Assembly: GCF_026151205.1 (NCBI RefSeq)
Contig: NC_087074.1
Coordinates: 13,663,167 to 13,727,166 of the forward strand
Source: Bolinopsis microptera
Taxonomy: Eukaryota > Ctenophora > Tentaculata > Lobata > Bolinopsidae
Direction of reading: 5' to 3'
DNA length: 64,000 nt
The notes below the pieces were generated by a model. It ran no database searches. It saw nothing but the letters and a program-made list of their open reading frames with translations, and was not told the origin of the DNA. Numbering within the stretch: position 1 is the first letter of the stretch; every line of letters starts with the position of its first letter. This document shows, one piece after another, positions 52,601-62,879 of this stretch. The position numbers were made by a program, and so were the translations under genes.

Positions 52601-52716
52601 AGGCATGCTCTTGCCCACGTCTAGTATCAGATCAAGTGGGATGGTGATGGGTGTCTCGTAATCATCCACCGTCTCGCTGGACAGAGAACCTCTGCTGGAC
52701 GTTCTGGATGGTACAC
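40662..52716 (-). CDS. FGD-like RhoGEF (DH-PH-FYVE-PH), at least 14 exons, 5' end not found
   Basis: Minus-strand exons: 52716-52566, 52118-52000, 50506-50349, 50147-50045, 48924-48790, 46860-46735, 44894-44740, 42814-42644, 42390-42280, 41938-41841, 41641-41557, 41368-41225, 41039-40930, 40716-40662. All phases agree, giving about 572 residues. The DH domain starts QEFVYTEKTYVKILGVLNTF, includes LYTDYINDYNLTMERFNACL and the core LLLYPVLRIKQYQELVDRL. PH1 runs GRVFLRRGMVRHV to EKWVHDLKFTTSIYRKR. A FYVE-type zinc module follows with four CxxC pairs (CMVC, CKLC, CTRC, CESC). PH2 runs LSGYVYVRSQNRTQW to RWLQVLEKATL, and the protein ends NPDVY. This order is diagnostic of FGD proteins, which activate Cdc42/Rho and bind phosphoinositides at membranes. 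The FYVE basic motif R-HHC is replaced by KRQRTC, so PI3P binding is doubtful. Exon 1 of this model opens out of phase, so at least one upstream exon is missing. Confidence 0.88.
41921..42048. repeat. ~64-bp duplication over the FYVE exon-10 acceptor
   Basis: CACCGCGTACACAACACCTA, followed by CAATGA and an ATTATTATTAGCAGTT tail, occurs at 41922 and again at 41986. On the minus strand each copy has the acceptor CATTGTAG and the first seven codons' worth of exon 10 (GTGTTGTGTACGCGG). Two acceptors are thus available 64 nt apart. Confidence 0.85.
42176..42305. repeat. 65-bp duplication over the FYVE exon-9 donor
   Basis: AGTCACTACTAACACAAAGT begins at 42176 and 42241. Each copy contains, on the minus strand, TGYAACAAG|GTAGGTTTTAG, the end of exon 9 and its donor. 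The downstream copy has a few changes (GTAACAAG for GCAACAAG). Confidence 0.88.
47430..48340. repeat. Diverged repeats within an FGD intron
   Basis: A segment with CCTAATGAACTTAAA, GAGATAAAGATAACATCT and ATAATATGGTC is present at about 47459-47570 and 48124-48240. A second pair with TTTGGCAGTTTATTTTTCAA and GTTGTTGAAAGGTTG lies at about 48020-48110 and 48270-48340. They look like old partial duplications of intron sequence. Confidence 0.6.
48905..49471. repeat. 40-41-bp minisatellite, 14 units, spanning an FGD acceptor
   Basis: The plus-strand unit is GATCTACCTGTGCGGGGGTG followed by GGTTAGTGACAATACTGCTC. On the minus strand each unit reads as a C-rich tract, then CRCAG or TACAG, then GTAGATCGAGCAGTATTGTC, that is, the acceptor and the first codons (RSSSIV) of the DH exon at 48924. 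Fourteen copies give fourteen near-identical candidate acceptors. Length varies only in the G run. Confidence 0.93.
50132..50217. repeat. 43-bp duplication over an FGD acceptor
   Basis: TGTAGTCAGTGTATAGCTGA, followed by ACATAAGATTATTTAGTTATTG, occurs at 50132 and 50175. On the minus strand each copy carries the acceptor TTATGTTCAG and the exon start CTATACACTGACTACA. The copies are identical over about 40 bp. Confidence 0.9.
51307..51400. repeat. (TATAGGACTC)n minisatellite
   Basis: Four to six copies of a 14-bp TATAGGACTCTATA-type unit lie in an FGD intron, preceded by the palindrome CAGTGCGCACTG. It is not close to any exon. Confidence 0.85.
51881..52003. repeat. 33-bp tandem repeat over an FGD donor
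   Basis: GTACCGTTAGAGGTAAAGTA, followed by AAATAAGAAATAC, begins at 51897, 51930, 51963 and 51996, with a partial extra copy near 51884. On the minus strand each unit has YYTAACG|GTACGTATTT, the end of the first DH exon and its donor. The unit is 33 bp with no in-frame stop, so each skipped donor would add the 11-residue block TYFLFYFTSNG. Confidence 0.92.
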
Positions 52717-52794
52717 CTGTTGAAACACAAGGATTTATTTTCTTGTAGTATGTTAATCACAGTATGTTAATATTGCCTATGTGAAGCTCTGTTT

Positions 52795-52818
52795 GGGGGG
52801 GGGGGGGGGGGGGGGGGG
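52795..52818. repeat. Poly-G run of 24
   Basis: An uninterrupted run of 24 G, ending before CTATTTTC, lies 5' of the first located FGD exon on the minus strand (where it is poly-C). Confidence 0.9.
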
Positions 52819-53534
52819 CTATTTTCTTATTTTGTATGCGGGAAAATTTAAAAACTTGTACACCTATACCATTTAATATCTTGGGAGTAATTTCATGATT
52901 TAATCAAAGTAAATTTTCGAACGTGGGACCTCCGCCATAGATTCAGGAATCAGGCATCTAGGACCTAGGTGGCACGGTTTTAGAATCATTATGCATGGTA
53001 TCTAATTGTGCAGTGTATCATGTTTGCTACCACCAGGTCACCAGGTGTTCGTTCAAAAGCTTTCTAAGTGGTAATTTCGGAATTTTCAGATTCGGCATTG
53101 GGGTGGAATTACATGATCACCACATCTGTTACCGACCCCCTACCTTGTATCAAGTAGAGGCTAATTGAATAGCATTCCTGTTTGAGCCCTGATGCAGTTT
53201 AATCTCAACATATTTAAGGTATTGAATGTACTGAATGTATTGAATGTATGAAGGAATTCATCTTCTTTATCAGTCACTATTCAAAATGAAACGCTCTGAG
53301 CGGTTGCCATAAATTAAGTTTGAATGCCTTCGTTTTGTATCCCATGTGTCAAAGCTCTGAGACACGTTTTGTAGGCAAGTAGACAACAGACGATAGACTC
53401 GAGTCTCGAATGTCGATAGCAAGATTTGTGTATTAATATTTACCATGAAGCCAACACATGTAAACGCCAAATCCCAAGGGACGCACTATGATCGGTTATC
53501 TTGATAACAAACACTGGACTAAGCACAAAGTTTG

Positions 53535-53588
53535 ACACGTGCTCTGGTCTCTGTCACGTGTCATGTCACGTGTCATGACACGTGAAAT
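53535..53588. repeat. Tandem CACGTG E-box cluster
   Basis: Four ACACGTG- or TCACGTG-type boxes are packed into about 50 bp (GACACGTGC, GTCACGTGTCA, GTCACGTGTCA, GACACGTGA). They lie about 0.8 kb upstream of the first located FGD exon, so a regulatory role for that gene is possible. Confidence 0.6.
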
Positions 53589-53913
53589 ATTGTCGCTCTG
53601 GAGGTTTCAGACTTGCAACAAGTAACAACTCATCAACCTATTGTCATGTTTAAGTCAGCAATGATCTCTCAGTTTGAATCAATACCGGTGTCAACATATC
53701 ATTTCCACTCTCTATTTCATCAACAGCTGTTTCAAGTTTGCAAACGACTCAAGTACACCGAGTTCAGAACATAGTTCGTTAGTTCAACAGTACTGGTGTT
53801 TTTGAGAATATTTCAGTCGACAGGCGAACACCTGCTTCATAATTTAAGTGGTTTTGCAGTTACCAGAGGATTGAAGAGGGCGCAGTCTCTATGATTTGAG
53901 ATTTCTAGCCAAT

Positions 53914-53915
<2 letters not shown>

Positions 53916-53976
<61 letters not shown>

Positions 53977-54668
53977 ACCATATTAAAGTATATTAAAATG
54001 TAGGATTTTTCCCGATTTTGACCCGGGGATATACTTTAATATACTTTAATATACCTACAATATACTTTAATATATCCCTATCTCCTTGGAGGCCTACATC
54101 AAAAATTGTTGCCCAAAAAAGTTTGAAATGCAATTCTTAATCGATTCCAAAAAGTTCTTGAAAAAATATTGAAAACTGATGGAGTTATTTCAATTTTAAT
54201 GAAGTCATTTTGGCTAGTATTCCGACCCGAGATATTATGTGCAATTTTCCCAATTTTGTTGATGGAGGTCTTTTTATTTAGTATCCACTATATTCAACAA
54301 ACACTGAGTTATATCTTTCACATAGAGTTAGTCTTATTAAAAAATATTGAAATTTTATCGAATTTGGGCAAAAGCGAATTTGGGCAGAAGCGTATGCCCA
54401 AATATGGGCATATTTTTTTAAGCTCATAGCTCAGCCAATTTTGACCAATCTGGATGGAAATTCATGTACTAGTCCTAAAACAGGCTTATCTTGCGAATCT
54501 GAGTGAAAAATATAGTTCATCATGTAAATCTTAACGGAGAATATAAATCTTCTAATTGTAGGTATATTAAAGTATATTAAAATGTAGGATTTTTTCCCGA
54601 TTTTGACCCGGGGATATACTTTAATATACTTTAATATGGTTGCCCCCCCCCCCCCCCCCCCCCCCCCC
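53916..54668. mobile_element. Inverted-repeat element bounded by poly-G and poly-C
   Basis: A run of 59 G begins the element and a run of 26 C ends it. Inside these lie inverted copies of CAACCATATTAAAGTATATT. An 80-bp block with TGTAGGATTTTTCCCG and TTTTGACCCGGGGATATACT sits at both ends in direct orientation, and each block is itself flanked by inverted ATATTAAAGTATATTAAA arms. AATTT directly flanks both sides (53911-53915 and 54669-54673), consistent with a 5-bp target duplication. The central 470 bp is non-coding. This is a non-autonomous element of unknown class. Confidence 0.82.
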
Positions 54669-55249
54669 AATTTCTTTTAAAATCGAATAACATTCCTCAG
54701 AATAGTGTCGCTATTTACCGTAGCGTTTCATAACGCCATCATGGCAAATGTTGCTGATTCATGACATCATCTTAAGGTCAATCTCCATATCATCTCTACA
54801 AGAATTTTGCTGAGGTTATACCACGTACGATCAACAAAGTAGTAGTCGTACCAGTACAATCGACGTTACCATTTAAATCAATTATTTCAAGTGGAAAATA
54901 TAAACGTAAAATTGTATCCGAGAGCGGAGAATGGCGTACGTGACCGTTCGGTTTTTATTTTATGTGTGCATTCTGCAGTATGTTTCTGGTTTGTTTGTAA
55001 TTGTATTTTATTCCGTATTTTATTTTTCGCAATGTGTAATGTCACGTACTATTGTATCGGGTACCAAACTTTATTAATTGTCATTCAGTTTAATCTTAGT
55101 AATCATTTGTATCTAGCATTCACTAATAAATTCCAAACTTCTAAAGCTTACAAAGGTAGGGAAAAATAATCCTATTATAGACTATAGTAAGCTTCTAAAT
55201 CTAAAAGCTTTAATAACAATCTATCAAGTTACCATCTCTCAAACCAGAC

Positions 55250-56719
55250 ATGACGGGTAACCTTACAGTCCCTCCCGGACACAGCCCTGTGACTGAACCA
55301 CTCAACTTCACCTGGAGCACTACCTGGGACTACCTCTTGGGGGTGGTTCTGGTGTCCTGTACCCTCGTTGGTACTCCAGCTAATATCATGGCTATCAGGT
55401 CAGTCTAATATGGGACTTCTTACTAAACTCAATCTATTGAGTTTCTTTTCTGCATTGATTCACCGAGAAACCCCAATGAACATGTATAAAATAACCCTAT
55501 GATAATGATTGTCAGGTACTTCGTGATGCAGTACGGGAAGGTGCTAGGTCGGTCCAACAAACGTTTCTTTAACGGAATTTACGTACTGATAACCTTAAAC
55601 GATCTGCTCGTCTCGCTCACTCTCTTTCCTGTTGCTACTTCTCTCTTCACTAACAGAGAAAAGGTATACACACTCGTTTTTAATATTTTGAGTAGGTAAG
55701 TATGAGTTGATTTTGAATTTTATCAATTTAAGATTTTGTGTACGTAATTGAATTGACACATGTTGCATTTTCATTTTCAAGTGCGCCGGCAAGCTGGTGG
55801 CTGGTCAGAAAAGTCTTAAAAAATCTGACGTGAACACCATCAATCCAACATTATGTATTGCGATTAGCTAAAATTGTTCTTATTCCTCCAGGTAATGTTT
55901 GGATCTCACGAGTTTTGTGCAATATGGGCTGTTTTCTGGGAGATCATTCCGTTCTACTCTGTCTTCCTGGTAGGGTTCCTCAGCTTTAGCCGCCTAATCA
56001 CTCTCCTAAAACCCAACACAACCTTCCCCCTGTACGTCATACCCCTCTCCACTATTCTCTTTATCGTGATCCTGGTGGGTTGTAAAGGTGGAGCAATAGG
56101 TGTCCACTACCTGGACCACTCCCACACTCATCCTGACTCAGGACACCAGATATTCTCCTACAACAAACACTCGGTTTATTGCTTCCTCTTCGCACGAGGT
56201 TTTGATGACCAACATGCCTGGGTGATATACTCGATATCGTCCACAGTGTTCATGGCAGGTCCCATCCCATTGATCCTAACTAGCTGTTTGGCGTCCCTTT
56301 ACAAGATACGCCAGGCAACCTTGCGAGCTAAAACTCTTTCTTCCAGCATCAAGATGCAGCGTCAAGCTAGCATCACCATAGTCATAGTAACCCTCACCTA
56401 CCTTCTCTACAATGTGCCTGTGTTCCTAAACTACATTGCCTACACCATTGCTTCATTCCACGCCGAACTTGATTACAGACAGATGTACGGTTCGAGCTCA
56501 CCTCTCTACTACTACGCTTGGGTCATCACCTACGTTGTATGTGTAGCCCTCAACTCTCTCACCAACCCCATCATTTATTTCTACAGAATGACCGGTTTCA
56601 GGAAGTACCTAATGAAGGTCGCAGGAGTGAAGGTTTCGTCAAAGGATCTAACTTATTCGAACAGTAACATTTATAATTCTTCTTTTAAAAAAGATTCGGT
56701 AAAGTCAAACAATCTCTGA
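55250..56719 (+). CDS. Rhodopsin-like 7TM receptor, 3 exons
   Basis: Exons 55250-55398, 55516-55663 and 55892-56719 join in frame to 374 residues. The extracellular start MTGNLTVPPGHSPVTEPLNF has N-glycosylation-type NLT and NFT sites. TM1 is DYLLGVVLVSCTLVGTPANI; TM2 is GIYVLITLNDLLVSLTLFPV, with the LNDLL motif in place of LADLL. The TM3 end reads FLSFSRLITLLKP, with SRL where DRY is usual. A long second extracellular loop (HYLDHSHTHPDSG) is histidine-rich. TM6 is SITIVIVTLTYLLYNVPVFL and TM7 ends SLTNPIIYFYRMTGFRKYL, a proper NPxxY box with helix 8. The serine- and lysine-rich tail ends KKDSVKSNNL. The NPIIYF box puts it among class-A-like receptors; the ligand cannot be told. A second 7TM gene lies 22 kb away, but the two do not look like close paralogues. 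Confidence 0.88.
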
Positions 56720-57550
56720 AGGTTTGACCATGTAGTTTTAGATAGAAATATCGGTGATGGAGACGGAATATGGTCACGAAATACGTCCAATGTGTAGATA
56801 AGATCTTTAAATTGTCCAATCTTGATAATATGGTAGTATGATGTTATTATTAAGTAAGTATTGAAGCCACGTGTCAGTATGTACTTATTAAGACAGAGTG
56901 GAAGATCATTTCGTATTTTAATATTATTTTCCTTCATTATTCCATGAAGGTTTGAGATCAACTCATTTCCAACATATTGAATACTAGCAACCCTTTAGTT
57001 GAAATCTTTACTTGATTTCGAGAAAATTTAAAATCATTTATGTTCTAATTCCACTTCATCCAAAGTTATGACTATTATAAGTAATCATATCATGAGCGTA
57101 AATGTGAGCTAGATATAATATGACACAAACGCAATAACCACGGTGTCATTAAAGCATTACTTTTTATTCACTAGCCTTATCGAAGCCTAGTTAGTAGTGA
57201 TTTACAATCCCGACCCGGTGACATGTCACAAGCTATCAGGTATCACATAGCAATAACAAGTCTCACGTGCAATGTTCAGTTGTTTTAGGATATGGATTGG
57301 TATGACGTAGGTATTAACTTGACGTGAGGATGCTACGTTGTACCTTGCAATCATGTCACAGAAGATGGCATATAAGAAGAGCTCCATAGCATAGGGAAAT
57401 AGCATCGTGAGTGATGGTTCACACTCCACGATCTTTCAAGTATGCCAGCCATGTTGAGATCATGTGACGTTTTCAACAATAATAAAAACAAATATTTTAT
57501 TTTATACCCAAAGTCAATACAAATAATAATATTAAGTTTGATTACTCATA
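56720..57550. other. Gene-free stretch
   Basis: No convincing coding region is seen downstream of the GPCR. The open frames here are short, AT-biased and lack recognisable motifs. Confidence 0.5.
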
Positions 57551-57560
57551 GTCAATATTG

Positions 57561-58051
57561 GTGACACGACATCTGTCCGACAGCGACATCTGTCCGACAG
57601 CACTATTTTCGTGTGTTTGAAGTGATATCTCAATTTTTTTCTTTTTTTTTTCTTTCTTTTTTTTTCTTTTTTTTTTTTTTCTTAAAAAATAAAAAATTTA
57701 TATCTCAAATTTGGCACATAGAAATTTATCCAAACTTGCACAGATTATTTGTCTTAAAGCTATCTTACTATCTAGAAAGTTTCAAGAAAATCGTATCGTT
57801 GAATCTCCAGATATATGCTTTGGAACCACTGAAAACCACCGAATTGGATATATTCTGTGTGTATAAGGTAATATCTTGAACTTGGCACATAGAAACTCGC
57901 TCAAACTTACACAGATTATTCGTCCTATAACCACCATACTTTATAGAAAGTTTTTAAAAAATCGTACGGTAGGATCCGACATAAACTGTTGTCCAAATAA
58001 CCTATTTTCTGAGTCAGACAGATGTCGCTGTCGGACAGATGTCGCCCAATC
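57561..58051. mobile_element. 491-bp MITE with tandem CGACATCTGTC termini
   Basis: Terminal inverted repeats of about 35 bp contain CGACATCTGTCCGACAG in tandem at both ends (left 57566-57600, right 58017-58045 in complement). Direct repeats GTCAATATTG at 57551-57560 and 58052-58061 flank the element, consistent with an 8-10-bp target duplication. Inside, a segment with TTGGCACATAGAAA, CAAACTT and ACAGATTATT occurs twice in direct orientation (about 57707 and 57881). There is also a T-rich tract at 57633-57682. No ORF is present. Confidence 0.85.
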
Positions 58052-58166
58052 GTCAATATTGTACCATTTCACAGAAGTGGTGCTTTTGCGCTCCATGCTT
58101 CCATGATAAATTTATCCAATTTTATCGACAAATGGATCAATATCCTGCCCAAGCTTAAGATTAGTT

Positions 58167-59543
58167 TTATTCCTTAATTTCATATTGAATAACTACTCCA
58201 TTATTCCTGCGCTTTTGTTTCTTCTTTAACTGTTTTCTTTCCTTTCGAGTTTCAGTTAGGTCCTCACTTTTCATTTCTTTCGTGGACTTTGGTTTTTTGT
58301 CATTGTTCTCGTTCTCTTTTGTTCTGTCTACCTTCAGCTTACAAATAAAATGTTCGTCTTCAAAAATTATGACGTAATCTTTGAATTTCATCCGAACACA
58401 TTCCTCACACTTTTTAAGGAATTTTCCAAAAAACACGAGGTGTCTGCCTTTACCCATTTCCCGCGTGGTCTCGAGATCCAGGGGAACCTTTCTTCCGCAC
58501 ATAGTTGCACTGAAGTCAGAACGCTTTGGCATCACATCATTTGACTTAGGAAAATCTTTAAAATATTCGTATATCCTTCCGAGCTTGACGTATCTTGCAT
58601 TGAATGTGATGTAAAACTTTGTTAATCCAACGTGTATTTCGATGTTGTAGAATTGCAGAAAAGGAGGGTCATTGTTGTGGCAAAAGACAGCAGCGGCTTG
58701 GTTTCTGGAACAGGGCACATGAGTTTCAGTCAGTAGTTCGGAGCATATGTCACCAATTGAAATACTATCGGTCGCGTTTAGCATTTGTGTGTCTAGGGTG
58801 GTATTTGTAGAATGTTTGCCTAGGTCGTTATGTGCATGCCCAGGATGGTGTGTGATACTAGCTGCACGGAAACAGTGGAACCGCCAGGAATCGTAGTGAA
58901 CAATTCCGTTTTGACGAATTCTCAAGTCTGATCCAGTCTGATCCTTCCCATTCAATATATCCCTAAAAGCAAGTTGGCGACTTATTAAACTTATAGAGGT
59001 TCTACGACCAGTTTCATACCCGTGCAATCGACATAGAGCAATGGCGGTGCGATCATCAAATTCGTCATCGCATATGGGATGCCAATCGCTACTGATCAAC
59101 GTGAGGGCACCCCGCTCGTCACGTTGTTTCAAATGCATCCGAAGATTTTCTAGCTTTGTAGTTCGTGACTTGGATAGTTTTAACTTTAAATCGTCGTCTG
59201 CTTTCATGTATAAAGTGTAGGGTGTTAAAGGAGGTTGTAATGTCTCTGCGTCTCTGTTTGCCCCTGAAACTTTGCTGGGGACACTCCTTTGACAATCGCA
59301 GGACTCATCATATTGAAGAGAATATGTGAACTTAAACGTATTTGGGTAACGCTTTCCTTGGTTACTAAGACGAGGACGACTATCCACACCATTAAAATCT
59401 TCAACGTTTGTTCCCTCAGTCTCATTATCCACTGCCTCTTTCCATCTGGACGGCTTTTCCTGCCTTTTGTTTCCTTCTATGTTCACGGACAGAAAAATCA
59501 ATAAAAGCACTGAAATTAATGTCCAGTATGTACCTCGAAACAT
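58167..59543 (-). CDS. Secreted protein with SRCR-like domain, single exon
   Basis: The 458-codon intact frame begins MFRGTYWTLISVLLLIFLSV, a clear signal peptide. After a charged stretch and YDESCDCQRS, an SRCR-like region spans about residues 145-290: GALTLISSDWHPICDDEFDD and AIALCRLHGYETG match the W-x-x-(V/I)CDD-x-x-(D/N)D and A-x-x-x-CR-x-x-GY signature, and AAVFCHN fits the last conserved cysteine. The usual length between these is exceeded by an insert rich in histidine and NTT/NAT sites. A second part, residues about 295-400, has FYNIEIHVGLTKFYITFNAR and paired cysteines (CGRK, CEEC, CKLK) and is not recognised. The C-terminus is a 60-residue lysine/glutamate-rich tail. Likely extracellular, perhaps innate-immune or matrix-related as SRCR proteins often are. 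The start may follow an acceptor-like CTCGAACTCAG, 8 bp upstream. Confidence 0.72.
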   Translation of the reverse strand: MFRGTYWTLISVLLLIFLSVNIEGNKRQEKPSRWKEAVDNETEGTNVEDFNGVDSRPRLSNQGKRYPNTFKFTYSLQYDESCDCQRSVPSKVSGANRDAETLQPPLTPYTLYMKADDDLKLKLSKSRTTKLENLRMHLKQRDERGALTLISSDWHPICDDEFDDRTAIALCRLHGYETGRRTSISLISRQLAFRDILNGKDQTGSDLRIRQNGIVHYDSWRFHCFRAASITHHPGHAHNDLGKHSTNTTLDTQMLNATDSISIGDICSELLTETHVPCSRNQAAAVFCHNNDPPFLQFYNIEIHVGLTKFYITFNARYVKLGRIYEYFKDFPKSNDVMPKRSDFSATMCGRKVPLDLETTREMGKGRHLVFFGKFLKKCEECVRMKFKDYVIIFEDEHFICKLKVDRTKENENNDKKPKSTKEMKSEDLTETRKERKQLKKKQKRRNNGVVIQYEIKE

Positions 59544-60680
59544 CCCACTATCTGAGTTCGAGAATATTCTGATACACCAATCGTCCGAAGTGCAACATAA
59601 GTATCTAGCAAAGGAACCAAACTAGTTAAAATTTAAATTCAACTTGAGCTCGATCCTAATCGAAGGGTGTGGACAACAAGCAACGAATTATTTTCCATCA
59701 GGATATCGGGCTTGTTCTCAAGCAAACATGGCTACCAGATCAAATGACTTTGACTAAAAGCTCGTGTCATAAAGATTTTCATTTCAATGAGATGAAAATA
59801 TTTAAAATCCACAAATGGACCTGAATGGAGGGATTAGTCAGTAGACTTGTAACTTTAGATAATGAATAAGGCCGTAAGTACCTGAAACAAATGTCGCTCC
59901 AAATAAAAAACTGATTTCGAAAACTGAACATCGAAAGGAACCTTTGAAATCTTATCAACAGCTATGAGGTGAAACTATCACCAGAAGTGGCGAAATGTTC
60001 CTATGTGCCACCCCCGCTAATGTTTTTGCCCCCACCACCCCTTCCCTCCACTGGAAATTTATTTTGTATCCTAAAAAATAAAAAATAGCAACATCATTAA
60101 TAATGATATTATTTATCACAAAGCATAAGCACGGGCCCAAACAGGCATGACAAAAAGGAATGTAAGCATGATCCGAGCATGTATCGTTCATTTCTCTTTT
60201 CATCTATACGGATAATACCCTCGACGATGGAAACTCGATGGTAACTCTAAAGCGGCTTACAAACAACTTAAAAGAACTTACTAGCCAAGGTGGAGATTTT
60301 AGTCAAAGAGGACGTGTTAGCAATGTTGCAATTAATCTGCAATAACGCAGGAGAAATTCCGTTCCTGAAAATATTAGAAACATGATATTTGCGACACATC
60401 AAACCTGAAATTTATTCGCCCACATCCAGAAAGCTTAAAATTGTATCACAGTTCCAAACTTTTTATTTCCTGTTGGTCGCTAGCTTCGCTCGCAAATTTT
60501 TCGACTTCCTTCCCAGTTCCCCTCCCCTCCCCAGTTCGAAATTCAGGTAAATTTTCTTTATATTTCCTCTATGGCATCAAACATTTCTTTCCGAACAAAT
60601 ATTTCCTCCGGGTCAAACTTCCAGAATCCCGTGTTTTTGGAATTTTAGTGTGGGCTTATCTGTACCATCTTTAAAATGAC
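59544..60680. other. Intergenic region
   Basis: No coding region or repeat stands out between the SRCR-type gene and the 3' end of the FERM gene. Confidence 0.5.
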
Positions 60681-62403
60681 TCACGTTTGGGGAGGTAACT
60701 GTGGGGAGGCAAGTTGAGGCTCCTGATGTCTGTCCACAGAGTGTTGACGATCTGGAGAGGAGGGTTGATGTTCGGGGGCTGGTCTCCGGTCGGGAGAGTG
60801 TCGTCGCAACTCAGGGGAAGATGTCACCAGTTGCTCCTTGTTTAGCTCCTGGCTTATTTGTTGGAAAAGTGCAACAAACTCCTCTTTGCTGTGCGGCTCC
60901 AACTGAAGAGAAGGTTGTCTTGAGAAGGAAACTAAGTACATTGTTTGGCAATCGAGAATTGTAATAGGTTTTAACTCGAATATCGATGAAGCTGCGAAGG
61001 CCTGTGTAAAACTGGACTATATGAATATAGTATCAAAAATAAATAGAAGTATCAAAAATGTTGGTAGTGCGATGATAAAAAGGCTAATGTGAAGATTTGG
61101 TTAAATTTACCTCCGCATTCTTGAAAATCTCGTTGGCTGATGCCCTGGCATCCTTTTCAGACATCATGTCAGACAGTATGTCTTGGCTGGCACCTGTACC
61201 CAAATGGTAACTGCCACTGTCCACTGAAATCACTATACATAGAAGATTAAAGATTAGCCACATAGAAATCCACACAACTTTGTAACACAAGCTTACTCAA
61301 CAAAGACATGCAATATCGAAGAACGCGTATCCCATTATATAATATTATTTAATGACACAACTTTTCATTGAAAACTTTGGTAAAAACACATATCCAAAAG
61401 TGTTTAATGCACAGCTTAAAAGTTACGTTTACGACAAAATAACATACCCGAAGAGTTAAATTTGCTGGAGATGGTGTCAGAATGCTGTTTCTTGTAGTTT
61501 GGAGGCAAGGTCGAGTAACCTCTGTTTTCACCGCCCCGGTTTTCAGAGTTTCTCGATAAGCTTCTATCCAGAGTCAGTGAACGGTCTGTTGATAAAAAGA
61601 GTGAATGAATATTGAATCATCACGACGCTCTCCCATTAAATTGGTTTAATTTTCGACGCTGAAAAGTTCATCCATAAACAGCTAAAATAGCATGCTAGCT
61701 ACACAAATGGAAAGTATATCTGAGGAACGGACCTCCATTGTGATGGGACACATCTTCAGCCTCTTTGCTTCTTGGAGTACTGTGATGGTTTCTATCCAGT
61801 TCTCTGAAATCTGAAAGCTGCGTACTGGGCCCAGATATGGTCGAACGACCTGGCGCTCTGAAAATGGGAAACGATTTGTTAATGGGTCCAAAATACCAAT
61901 CCTCATTCTTCATTTATAATTATGTCCATATTCCACCAAAAAGATAGTTCTTAACACATTTGAAATTATAAAAATGTACACGTAACGGATCTGAACTGTA
62001 AGAATTAAACTACAGATCTTAACATTAGAGCTAACCCTCTAGTTAAGGTCCCAGCAGGAACTGTTGAAGCCGCTAAACTTGGTCTGGAAGCCGTGTAATC
62101 CCGTCTCTTAAGTCTAAAGAATGCGTGGTATTCCACGCACCTCCTCCAAAACAACTTACAACACTGTTTGTTGACAAATTTCAGTATAATGGTATCTTTT
62201 CCAGGTCCCTGAGACACAGTAATCTTCAATAAATTGACGATAACTTGAAGCAACATAAATTATCATAAATAATTAATTATTAATAACCCAAGAGGTGAAT
62301 CATGAACATTTCCACTCATTTTACAGGAGTCCTTACCTCAGTATTTACTCTGAAAATTACGTAGAAATGGCGACCTTTGAAATCAAGCTTATATACTTTA
62401 GAC
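60681..62403 (-). CDS. FERM-domain protein, 3' part (six exons)
   Basis: Minus-strand exons 62403-62337, 62208-62036, 61857-61733, 61585-61448, 61223-61111 and 61001-60681 keep frame and encode about 311 residues. The first two give the end of a FERM C lobe: KVYKLDFKGRHFYVIFRVN, then GKDTIILKFVNKQCCKLFWR and RCVEYHAFFRLKR, matching the family pattern of a PH-like sheet followed by LW-x-x-CVEHHTFFRL. The rest is a serine-rich, probably disordered tail with STLPPNYKKQHSDTISSK, a helical EKDARASANEIFKNAE and EFVALFQQISQELNKEQL, and a proline-rich end HSPDRRPAPEHQPSSPDRQ. FERM proteins of the 4.1/FRMD type link membrane proteins to actin; which subgroup is unclear. Upstream FERM exons were not found between 62404 and 62880, beyond which the satellite begins, so they lie outside the window or are lost. 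Confidence 0.78.
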
Positions 62404-62879
62404 CTGAAGATGATAATATGTTGTAAGGAAGACCCTACAATTTATATAAAAGTTTTCGTAATGTGATCATTCTATTGCATTGGATGATAGCAATCATTAG
62501 AGTAATTAAATGTTGTCAAAATATCTGAGTTTGTTTAATTGTTTTGTTATAAAAGTGAACTGCCAGCCAGCCAAAGCACGCGGTAATTTCGCGCGGGAAA
62601 ACCCTCTATATAAAGCAAGCCTTGTCGCGCGTTTCGTAAATTCCGACAATAGCTGTGACTGGGTCGGCACATTGGCAGAAGACGTTTCCCTGAATTTTGT
62701 AGTGGATTTTGTAGTGGATTTTGCGCGCCGCACGTACTTAACAATATTTATCATTGTAGAATCTACGAGTCGTAGAGTCGTAGTACGACGGTAGCAGTCA
62801 GAAGTCTCAATAAACTGCTCGTACTTATACTTTTAAAGACACTTATAAGATATGAAAATCTAAGTAACACATCCACCCC

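Noticed and set aside
53270..53470. Minus-strand open frame as the missing first FGD exon
   Set aside because: It has no recognisable FGD N-terminal sequence, no suitable phase-1 donor was identified, and its composition is not coding-like.
62506..62794. Open frames on both strands just upstream of the FERM exons
   Set aside because: They overlap each other, do not resemble FERM sequence and show no splice sites in phase with the 62403 exon.
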